From: Pseudobdellovibrionaceae bacterium
GTDB taxonomy: Bacteria > Bdellovibrionota > Bdellovibrionia > Bdellovibrionales > UBA1609
Assembly: GCA_023898385.1 (NCBI GenBank)
Contig: CP060220.1
Coordinates: forward strand, 2,852,001 to 2,916,000
Length of the DNA: 64,000 nt
Direction of reading: 5' to 3'
Shown: one piece after another, positions 25,946 to 33,345 of the stretch
How positions within the stretch are numbered: the first letter of the stretch is position 1
How the letters are laid out: the number at the start of each line of letters is the position of its first letter
Notes under the pieces: model-generated
The model's input: the letters and a program-made list of their open reading frames with translations, nothing else
Database searches by the model: none
Told to the model about the DNA's origin: nothing
Made by a program: the position numbers and the translations under genes

Positions 25946-27022
25946 GTGGAAACAATGACTACACAAACAAAGGATAAAACCATGTCGCAGAGGTCTTCTG
26001 AAGCCTTCAACCCCGTGGGTTTAGAGGGAATGGAGTTTATTGAGTATGCATCACCTGATCCCGATGCCTTAGAAGAACTCTTTTATAAACTTGGGTTCAA
26101 GAAAATAGCCCAGCACAAGAGCCAAGATGTAGGACTCTTTCGGCAAGGGGGAGTGAATTTCATTTTGAACAAAGAAAAGGGCAGTTTTGCCGATGAGTTT
26201 CGCGATGCCCATGGCCCGTCAGTTTGTGCAACGGGTTTTCGAGTCAAGGATGCAAAAGAAGCCTTCAAGGCGGCTGTTGAGCGAGGGGCTCGTCCTGTAG
26301 AAGCCGCTCCTTTTCATAGTTTTCCAGCTATCTATGGAATAGGTGATTCGGTGGTTTATTTTGTAGATCATCACCATGAGGGCAAAGTTTACGAGGGTGA
26401 TTTCAATTACATCGGTCCAACAGATGTTCCTGGCTTTGGGGCTGAGGTGATTGATCACATGACAAACAATGTGCCGCTTGGGCAAATGCAACAGTGGTGT
26501 GATTTTTACGAGAAAGTTTTTAACTTCAGCGAGCAGCGCTACTTCGATATTAAAGGAGAGTCCACGGGACTTATTTCGAAGGTGATGCGTTCGCCTTGTA
26601 AAAAAATTATTATTCCTATTAATGAGCCTTCAGATTCTAAGTCGCAAATTCAAGAATACCTTGATGAATATAAAGGTTCGGGCATTCAACACATTGCTCT
26701 GTTAACCAATGACATTATTCAGACGGTATCTAATATGAGAAGACAGGGTATCGATTTCTTAGAGGTGCCGGACACCTACTATGAACTTTTGCCCGAGCGT
26801 ATGCCGCAAATTTCTGAAGACATAGATGTTTTGCGAGATTTAAAAATTCTAGTTGATGGCGATGACGAGGGGTACCTGTTGCAGATTTTCACGAAAACTC
26901 TCATTGGACCGATCTTCTACGAGATCATCCAGCGCAAAAATCACAACGGATTTGGCGAGGGGAACTTTCAGGCTCTATTTGATTCTATTGAGTTGGATCA
27001 AAAGCGTCGAGGTTATTTATAG
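25946..27022 (+). CDS. hppD: 4-hydroxyphenylpyruvate dioxygenase
   Basis: HppD converts 4-hydroxyphenylpyruvate to homogentisate in tyrosine catabolism with iron and oxygen. The 358-residue protein has the two-domain vicinal-oxygen-chelate fold; the iron ligands are His in EVIDHMTNNV, His in IQHIALLTND and Glu late in the chain (YLLQIFTKTLIGPIFYEIIQR region). The C-terminal GFGEGNFQALFDSIE is diagnostic. The GTG start has GGGAGG seven bases ahead. hmgA follows after 22 bases. Confidence 0.95.
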   Translation: METMTTQTKDKTMSQRSSEAFNPVGLEGMEFIEYASPDPDALEELFYKLGFKKIAQHKSQDVGLFRQGGVNFILNKEKGSFADEFRDAHGPSVCATGFRVKDAKEAFKAAVERGARPVEAAPFHSFPAIYGIGDSVVYFVDHHHEGKVYEGDFNYIGPTDVPGFGAEVIDHMTNNVPLGQMQQWCDFYEKVFNFSEQRYFDIKGESTGLISKVMRSPCKKIIIPINEPSDSKSQIQEYLDEYKGSGIQHIALLTNDIIQTVSNMRRQGIDFLEVPDTYYELLPERMPQISEDIDVLRDLKILVDGDDEGYLLQIFTKTLIGPIFYEIIQRKNHNGFGEGNFQALFDSIELDQKRRGYL

Positions 27023-27044
27023 GTCGAGGCAATAGGAGGCCATC

Positions 27045-28151
27045 GTGCACCATTTTTCACAAGGTATTAATACGAAGCAGGCGCACAAAGCCATCCCAGA
27101 CGGCCACTTCGAAGAGGAACAAGGTCATCTGGGCTTCTTTGGCCCTGTCTCCCATTTAATTCGCAAACAACCAAGCACCCGCTGGACAAATATCGACGGT
27201 CCGCTGAAACCCAGACTGTATGATCTGGTTGAGTACAAATCTACCGATCAATGGCAGCGCCTTTTGTTCAATGATTCAGTTTCTATTGGGTATCAACATG
27301 TGACGGTGAAGTCAGCTGACCAGCTGGTGGGTGAGAGAAATGCCGATGGAGACATCGTTTATTTTTGTCATCAGGGGTCGGGGCAGATTTTGTCTGAATA
27401 TGGTCAACTTGATTATCGGAGAGGGCATTATGTGATCATTCCAAAATGTGTCACATACACCGTGAATGCCACTGAGCCGACCACATTTTTGACCATCGAA
27501 AACCGAACAAGTCATTATGTGGAACCAGATCGCGGTATTGTTGGGCGGCATGCCGTTTTTGATGTGAATGCCATTGGCAAGCCCAATCTCGAAGTTCAGG
27601 AGTCCACGCTGTCTTCTGCTGGCATTGATATCAAACAGATTCGAGTCAAGCACTGTGATGAGCTAACGACCTATAGTTTCTCTAGCAATGTGTACGACGT
27701 TGTCGGTTGGAAGGGAGACCTGTTTCCCTATACGCTTCATATGGATGATATGATGCCACTGATGAGCCACAGGGCACATTTGCCGCCCAGTGCTCATAGT
27801 ACTTTTGTGGCCAGAGACTTTGTGATCTGCACTTTTTTGCCTCGACCGCTTGAACATGACGAAGACGCATTGAAAGTGCCATTTTATCATCAGAACATCG
27901 ATTACGATGAAGTGTTGTTTTATCACGATGGTGATTTTTTTAGTCGTGATAATTTGCACGCAGGCATGATGACTTTTCATCCTGCTGGATTTCCACACGG
28001 GCCGCACCCTAAGGCCATTGAGGCCGTGAAAACTAAAACAGAAACCAAAGAATATGCGGTGATGATTGATACCCGCTGGCCGCTAAAACAGGATAACTTT
28101 TTGGGTTCCGTGGAAGTGAAGGATTACTGGAAGTCTTGGCAAACAAAGTAG
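27045..28151 (+). CDS. hmgA: Homogentisate 1,2-dioxygenase
   Basis: HmgA opens the aromatic ring of homogentisate to maleylacetoacetate. The 368-residue cupin protein has YHQNIDYDEVLFYHDGDFF and FHPAGFPHGPHP, which hold the iron ligands, and an N-terminal cupin half with VYFCHQGSGQILSEYG. It is shorter than the animal enzyme (445 residues) and matches the short bacterial form. The start is GTG after GGAGG. Maleylacetoacetate isomerase and fumarylacetoacetase are absent from the window. Confidence 0.92.
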   Translation: MHHFSQGINTKQAHKAIPDGHFEEEQGHLGFFGPVSHLIRKQPSTRWTNIDGPLKPRLYDLVEYKSTDQWQRLLFNDSVSIGYQHVTVKSADQLVGERNADGDIVYFCHQGSGQILSEYGQLDYRRGHYVIIPKCVTYTVNATEPTTFLTIENRTSHYVEPDRGIVGRHAVFDVNAIGKPNLEVQESTLSSAGIDIKQIRVKHCDELTTYSFSSNVYDVVGWKGDLFPYTLHMDDMMPLMSHRAHLPPSAHSTFVARDFVICTFLPRPLEHDEDALKVPFYHQNIDYDEVLFYHDGDFFSRDNLHAGMMTFHPAGFPHGPHPKAIEAVKTKTETKEYAVMIDTRWPLKQDNFLGSVEVKDYWKSWQTK

Positions 28152-29296
28152 ATATTCCGTGGGGTCATGATCTGACCCCAGATCAAGCAATGACTTTGGC
28201 CATAAAGCTGGCGCAAATGGGTAAAGGCCATGTAGAGCCGAATCCGCCTGTGGGCTGTGTGATTTTAAACCGCGAGGGCCATCTAATTGGGGCAGGTTAT
28301 CATCGCAAATATGGTGGTGATCATGCAGAAGTGGCTGCACTAAAAAGTGCAGCCTCGTCGAACCTTGATGGCGCTGTTATTTACGTGACATTAGAGCCCT
28401 GTGCCCATCACGGGAAAACCCCTTCTTGCGCTAAGCACATTGCAAATCTACCGGTGCAAAAAGTTATATATGGCTTGCAAGATCCAAACCCCCTTGTGGC
28501 TGGACAAGGTGCAAAAATATTGTCTGATGCAGGTGTAATCGCTGAGCTGTGGGTGGGCGAAACAGATTCATTGTATGACTTGGTGGAAATGTTTTTTCAT
28601 AACATGATTCATAAGCGAGCTTTTGTAACCTTAAAGGTGGCTACCAGCTTAGATGGGTTCATGGGGCTTCAGTCAGGGGAAAGTCAATGGATCACGGATG
28701 AGGTGGCCCGCAAGTACAGTCATTATCTTAGGGCACAGCATGGAGGTGTCGCAGTTGGGTTGGGTACCTATCGTCATGATAATCCCTCTCTCGACGTACG
28801 GCATGAAGATTACCCCGATAAAAAAAATACGGCAGTTATTCTTGATCCGTTGGGCGAAAGTTTTAAAACTTTGCCCCACTCAAAACTGGCGAGCTGTCAT
28901 GACGAGAAAGATCGGTGGGTGGTCACTGGGGAATCAGCGCCACAAGTTGCGGGGCCATGGCAGCAAATCACTGCACCTATGTCGAGTCATGGTGAGTTTG
29001 ATCTCATTGATCTGACAAAAGTCCTCTACGACAATGGTGTTCACTCGGTCTATGTCGAGGGCGGGGCTGCGACCTATGGATCATTTTTGCGGCAACAAGC
29101 GTGGAATCGTTTGCAGCTTTTTATGGCCCCCAAGATTATAGGGGGAAATGCCGGTCTTGGCTGGACGGCTGAAACAGGCGCCGATCGCCTCGATGATGCT
29201 TGGATTTTAGAAAAATCTTCGATCATGGACCTAGGTGGAGATTGGTTGATTTCGGGCCTTTCGCGTCAGACATTAAATGATCGCAAACCAATATAA
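28136..29296 (+). CDS. ribD: Riboflavin biosynthesis deaminase/reductase
   Basis: RibD does two successive steps in riboflavin synthesis: deamination of the pyrimidine and reduction of the ribose side chain. In the 386-residue chain the N-terminal deaminase has the zinc site HAEVAALKSA and PCAHHGKTPSCAKH. The reductase domain starts near residue 160 (FVTLKVATSLDGFMGLQSGE) and includes VYVEGGAATYGSFL. The start appears to be TTG 28136, which overlaps the hmgA end by 16 bases; ATG 28190 would cut into the domain. The other rib genes are not here. Confidence 0.92.
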   Translation: MANKVDIPWGHDLTPDQAMTLAIKLAQMGKGHVEPNPPVGCVILNREGHLIGAGYHRKYGGDHAEVAALKSAASSNLDGAVIYVTLEPCAHHGKTPSCAKHIANLPVQKVIYGLQDPNPLVAGQGAKILSDAGVIAELWVGETDSLYDLVEMFFHNMIHKRAFVTLKVATSLDGFMGLQSGESQWITDEVARKYSHYLRAQHGGVAVGLGTYRHDNPSLDVRHEDYPDKKNTAVILDPLGESFKTLPHSKLASCHDEKDRWVVTGESAPQVAGPWQQITAPMSSHGEFDLIDLTKVLYDNGVHSVYVEGGAATYGSFLRQQAWNRLQLFMAPKIIGGNAGLGWTAETGADRLDDAWILEKSSIMDLGGDWLISGLSRQTLNDRKPI

Positions 29297-29410
29297 ACAC
29301 AGGTTTTTTTGTTACCCCTAGGTAAGTCCAGAATTGTTTTCTGAGGTTCAGTCTTTTTCGACTTTGTCCGAAATATTCTAAGTATTAGTCCATGCAACTT
29401 AGGGTATTAA

Positions 29411-30307
29411 ATGTCATCGGCAAAAAAACAAGCGAGCGCCTCGGAGAATTGGTACAGACACGTGCCATCATATCTGAGAACTAAGGTTGAATTCGTGGAT
29501 CTCACGAAACCGGCTCACTTGGTTCAGGGGCCTAAGCCAGCCATTGACGTTTCCAGGACACTGCAGCCCGACTTGGTTGTAAATCATGTTCTCACAGAAC
29601 ATGTGGATTGCGTGGTGCAAGAGGGCAATCCCTTTTTTAGTACTGAGGTAGGAGCGGCCGCCATTATTTGTGGATCGCCGAAAGACTTTTTTAAATTTCC
29701 AGTTTCAACCATACTAAGCCCAAACGAGTTGAACAAGAAGTCGGAACAGAAGATGATGCGCCTTTTTGCCTCTTTTAAAGAGCCATCAGAAAAAACTAAG
29801 CTCCTGAACGACTTAAATCATGAGGCTCGCACCCTCTCTCGATCAGAGAGCTTCGTTTCAGAAGCGGCAATGGTAGCTGATGAATTGATTACAAACGCTA
29901 TTTTTAATGCGCCGTTTGTCAGTGACGAAAATAGATCCGGTGCGGACCGTTCGTTGCGGACATTGATAAGCAAAGATCAGAAAAATTCAGAGTTTTTTGT
30001 GGCAACCGACGGGGATCGACTCATACTAGGTTGCCGCGACCCTTTTGGGGGACTGGATATTAACTATTTACTTAACAAAGTTTATCGCTGTTATGTTCAG
30101 GGTGTTGATAAAAATATCAACATGGGCCACGGTGGTGCGGGTATTGGCTCATTCATGGTATTCAACACCGGAGCGAGCTACTACTTGGCGGTTGAAAAAG
30201 GCAAGCAAACAATTGTGTGTGCCAGTTTGCCATTAAAAATGAGTGGTTCAAAGAGATCATTATTACCTAAGAATTTACTAAGTGTCACAATTAAGGAGGA
30301 CATCTAA
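29411..30307 (+). CDS. GHKL-ATPase signalling protein (anti-sigma-kinase-like)
   Basis: The 298-residue protein has a C-terminal histidine-kinase-like ATPase domain. The N box is ADELITNAIFNAP (Glu158, Asn162), the next loop is GCRDPFGGLD, and the G box is GHGGAGIG from residue 239. No phosphoacceptor histidine or dimerisation helix is visible, so it resembles RsbW/SpoIIAB-type serine kinases more than two-component kinases. The first 120 residues (EFVDLTKPAHLV and on) are unrecognised. The ribosome-binding site of the next gene, a STAS-like protein, lies inside its 3' end. That pairing suggests a partner-switching couple; this is inference. Confidence 0.75.
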   Translation: MSSAKKQASASENWYRHVPSYLRTKVEFVDLTKPAHLVQGPKPAIDVSRTLQPDLVVNHVLTEHVDCVVQEGNPFFSTEVGAAAIICGSPKDFFKFPVSTILSPNELNKKSEQKMMRLFASFKEPSEKTKLLNDLNHEARTLSRSESFVSEAAMVADELITNAIFNAPFVSDENRSGADRSLRTLISKDQKNSEFFVATDGDRLILGCRDPFGGLDINYLLNKVYRCYVQGVDKNINMGHGGAGIGSFMVFNTGASYYLAVEKGKQTIVCASLPLKMSGSKRSLLPKNLLSVTIKEDI

Positions 30308-30308
30308 A

Positions 30309-30785
30309 ATGGGTCAATTTAGTGTTAGTCAGAGTCAAGAAGGCAACGATGTGGTCTTGACGTTTCAGGGACAGATTGATGAAGATGCCAACTTCCAATC
30401 CGCATCTGGTGTGTCAGGCAGCTCCATTATACTGAATTTAGATGGCGTTACAGCGATCAATTCATGCGGTATTCGGGAGTGGATTAAGTGGTTGAAGGAG
30501 CTTCCGTCAGGGGCCTCAATCACCTACAAAAACTGTCCAAAAGTAATCGTTGATCAGATCAACATGGTGGCGGGATTTCTGCCAGACAATGCAAAAGTGG
30601 ATAGTTTTTATGTCCCTTACTATTGTGAAGAATCTGGCAATGAAAAAATGGTGCTTTTCACGTCAGGAAAAGAGTTTAACGGAGACAGCGTGAATCCGCC
30701 AGACTCAGTTGTGGACGATGAGACGGGTGACGAAATGGAAATGGATGTCATTGAATCAAAATATTTTAAGTTTTTACAGGGATAG
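30309..30785 (+). CDS. STAS-like antagonist domain protein
   Basis: The first 100 residues of this 158-residue protein follow the STAS fold: VVLTFQGQIDEDANF, then IILNLDGVTAINSCGIREWI. Ser52 in INSCGI lines up with the serine that is phosphorylated in SpoIIAA-type antagonists (DSSG). After residue 100 comes a tail of unknown role with YYCEESGNEKMV and an acidic stretch. ATG 30309 is chosen because AAGGAGG lies just upstream (30295-30301); a reading from 30282 would lack such a site. It sits two bases after the GHKL gene. Confidence 0.78.
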   Translation: MGQFSVSQSQEGNDVVLTFQGQIDEDANFQSASGVSGSSIILNLDGVTAINSCGIREWIKWLKELPSGASITYKNCPKVIVDQINMVAGFLPDNAKVDSFYVPYYCEESGNEKMVLFTSGKEFNGDSVNPPDSVVDDETGDEMEMDVIESKYFKFLQG

Positions 30786-30794
30786 GGATATTTA

Positions 30795-32756
30795 GTGGAT
30801 TATAGTATTTTTGACTCACTCATTGATGGCGTGTTCGTACTTCGTGCGGATCGATCCGTTTTGTATTGTAACGAAGCGGCAGCCACGTTGGCCGAGTCAT
30901 CTGTTCGCCGTTTGACCCGCGGTGGACCCATCTATGACCACTTCAAATTTGACGATGAGACGCTTTTTGTCATGCCCAAAGGGGAATGGGGTAAAGATGA
31001 AGCCACACCCTACAAAGAGGTGGCATTTGAGCTTAAAAGCGGAAAGCTCGGGCGAGTGCAGTTGGCCATTCAGCCGTTTACGGATGCAGCAGGTGAGCTG
31101 CGATGGGTGTTGATGCTCCATGATGTGACCCTTGAAGAGGTGTTACACAAAAAATACCACAAGCAACTAGAAGAAAAAGAAGTGGTGATTGATGAGCTGA
31201 AAATAGCTCAGGAGAAGCTTGAAGCTTATAGCAAAAATTTGGAATCTATGGTTGAGGAAAGAACGCGTGAATTAAAATCAGCCAACCTCATGCTCAGTGC
31301 AATTATGGATAGCTTGGGACAGGGATTTTTGGTTTTTAATGAGGGTGGAGTCTGCTCGAAGATCTTCACTAAGGCCTGTGAAGATGTTCTTGAATGCAAT
31401 CCTGCAGACAAAAATATTTGGGATGTGTTGCGCCTGGACTCTTCTGAGTCAGAGACATTTCAAATGTGGATGAAGGCCGTCTATTCAGAGGCATTGCCGT
31501 TTGCAGATTTAAAAAATTTAGCACCCAATGAATATAAACATAGCGAAAATCGGTTTATTGAACTCGATTATTATCCGTTAAATACAGATGAGGGATCTAT
31601 CGGTAATGTGGTATTGGTAGCTACCGACAAGACAGCAGTTCGCGAAGCGAATTTGGCTCTAGAAAAAGAAAAGCAATTTGTAAAAATGGTTATGAAAATT
31701 GTGGCCAACAAAGGCCAGTTTTCAAAGTTTCTGGCAAGCTGTGTTGCGACCATTTCAAGCGTGAAGACGCTGGTGTCCCAATCTAGCGATCTTGATATTA
31801 ACTATTTATTTAGACTTTTGCACACCCTTGAGGGCGAGGCGGCCACTTACTCAGCCAATGAGCTTTGGCGAGCTTCTCGAATGGTCCAGGAGGTATTGGA
31901 GCCGCTCAGAAGCGGTAAGGCCGAGAACCCAGAAGCGGTTATTGTTAATTTAAAGCGATCTGTTAACGATTTAGAAACATCATACTCTGATTTTATGGCA
32001 AACAACGAAAAGCTATTTACACTTACAGGTGTGGCGGGAAGCCGACGGGTTGAGGTCACTTTAGAGGAAGTTTCAGGGTTGATGGATGATTTGCGAAAAA
32101 GAGGAGTGCCCGAAGAGGCCTGCGTGCTTGTGCAAAACCTACTATTGGCGGAACCCGTAGCTCCCTTGTTCATGCACATGAATGATGTGGCCACTCTTGT
32201 GGCCGAAAGAACCGGAAAGAAGCTCAAGCCCATGTATGTGGAAGGTGGCGAGATTAGAGTTTATCCAGCAGCCTATGAAGAATTATTTAGCACCCTAGTG
32301 CATGCATTTCGAAACGCTGTGGATCATGGGATTGAGCCCCCTGAGGAACGACAGATGGCCGGGAAAGACGAACAGGGTCAAATTAAGGTTGTGGTGAAAA
32401 GCACAGACTCTGGTCAGCAGCAGTGGCTGGAATTCCACATTTGCGATGATGGCGGTGGAATTGATGCTTCGCGGGTTCGAAGAAAGATGCAGGAAATGGG
32501 TCGTGGCAATGAGATTGAGGGGCTATCGGATCACCAAGTTATACAATATATTTTTGATGACGGATTTAGCACCCGTGATTCTGTAAGTGATTTTTCGGGA
32601 CGTGGAGTGGGAATGAGTGCGATAAAAGCCTCTGCTGAAGAATTGGGCGGTACCGTAGAAGTGCAAACACAGCCAGGTGTGGGTTCTCGACTTATGATTA
32701 AGGTGCCATTGATCGTGCCCAACGAACTTGTCGTCGCAGAGGCCATAGCCAGCTAG
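30795..32756 (+). CDS. PAS-Hpt-CheA-type histidine kinase
   Basis: The 653-residue cytoplasmic kinase has two PAS-like domains (about 1-115 and 175-290) separated by a coiled coil. An Hpt-like helical domain follows, with the likely phosphorylated His343 in LLHTLEGEAAT. The CheA-type ATPase domain has HAFRNAVDHGIEPPEER from His503, then FHICDDGGGID and GRGVGMSAIK from Gly602. There is no CheW-like domain and no membrane segment, so it should not sit in a chemoreceptor array. The GTG start lies 9 bases after the STAS gene. The receivers encoded downstream are probable targets. Confidence 0.85.
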   Translation: MDYSIFDSLIDGVFVLRADRSVLYCNEAAATLAESSVRRLTRGGPIYDHFKFDDETLFVMPKGEWGKDEATPYKEVAFELKSGKLGRVQLAIQPFTDAAGELRWVLMLHDVTLEEVLHKKYHKQLEEKEVVIDELKIAQEKLEAYSKNLESMVEERTRELKSANLMLSAIMDSLGQGFLVFNEGGVCSKIFTKACEDVLECNPADKNIWDVLRLDSSESETFQMWMKAVYSEALPFADLKNLAPNEYKHSENRFIELDYYPLNTDEGSIGNVVLVATDKTAVREANLALEKEKQFVKMVMKIVANKGQFSKFLASCVATISSVKTLVSQSSDLDINYLFRLLHTLEGEAATYSANELWRASRMVQEVLEPLRSGKAENPEAVIVNLKRSVNDLETSYSDFMANNEKLFTLTGVAGSRRVEVTLEEVSGLMDDLRKRGVPEEACVLVQNLLLAEPVAPLFMHMNDVATLVAERTGKKLKPMYVEGGEIRVYPAAYEELFSTLVHAFRNAVDHGIEPPEERQMAGKDEQGQIKVVVKSTDSGQQQWLEFHICDDGGGIDASRVRRKMQEMGRGNEIEGLSDHQVIQYIFDDGFSTRDSVSDFSGRGVGMSAIKASAEELGGTVEVQTQPGVGSRLMIKVPLIVPNELVVAEAIAS

Positions 32757-32882
32757 ATTTTTTGAATTGTACCACAACCTTAGGCCAGTATAGGTGTTCA
32801 AAGCCGATAATAGAACTTCAAATTGCTGAGAAAAACTGAAAGAATAAGTTATTGCAACTAAGCGGCGAAGAGGTTTCGCGAT

Positions 32883-33296
32883 ATGTTTCCAAAAGAGACC
32901 CAAATTCTTGTAGTTGATGATTCAATGAATATTCGTCAGATCATTTGTGACAACTTAAGGCGACTTGGGTACACAAGAATTGAGTCTGCCGGAGACGCCA
33001 ACGAGGGTTATGGACGTTTAATGAATCTCAAGAATGAGGGGTCACCGGTAGGTTTGGTGCTTTCCGACTTGAACATGCCTGGACCCAGTGGGCTTGATTT
33101 TCTTAAACAAGTGCGGGCCCAGCCTGAGTTTTCAAAGCTGCCTTTCGTATTGGTTACCACCGAAAGTGAAAAAGGCGCGGTCATTGAAGCCGCTGTGAAT
33201 GGGGTGAGCGGCTACATCGTAAAACCTTTCAATTTAGAGACCCTCACGCAACGACTCAAAGAAGCCTGGAAAAAGCACGGACATGCGGGAAGCTGA
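32883..33296 (+). CDS. CheY-like single-domain response regulator
   Basis: The 137-residue protein is one receiver domain. Asp12 and Asp13 bind magnesium (ILVVDDSMNIRQI), Asp62 is the phosphoacceptor (VLSDLNMPGPSG), and TT near 92 and the Lys in YIVKPF complete the switch. DSMNIRQII and DLNMPGPSGLDFL are close to motility-type CheY proteins. It lies downstream of the kinase, with 126 intervening bases that contain GCCGATAA (32803-32810), the -10 sequence of flagellar sigma-28 promoters, but without a matching -35. Confidence 0.92.
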   Translation: MFPKETQILVVDDSMNIRQIICDNLRRLGYTRIESAGDANEGYGRLMNLKNEGSPVGLVLSDLNMPGPSGLDFLKQVRAQPEFSKLPFVLVTTESEKGAVIEAAVNGVSGYIVKPFNLETLTQRLKEAWKKHGHAGS

Positions 33297-33345
33297 CCTA
33301 AGTCGAGTTAATTCTTAACAGCAAATTGCCGATACATTTAATGCA

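Noticed and set aside
29297..29410. Terminator after ribD
   Set aside because: TTACC/GGTAA is only 5 bp and its T-run lies on the wrong side for plus-strand termination.
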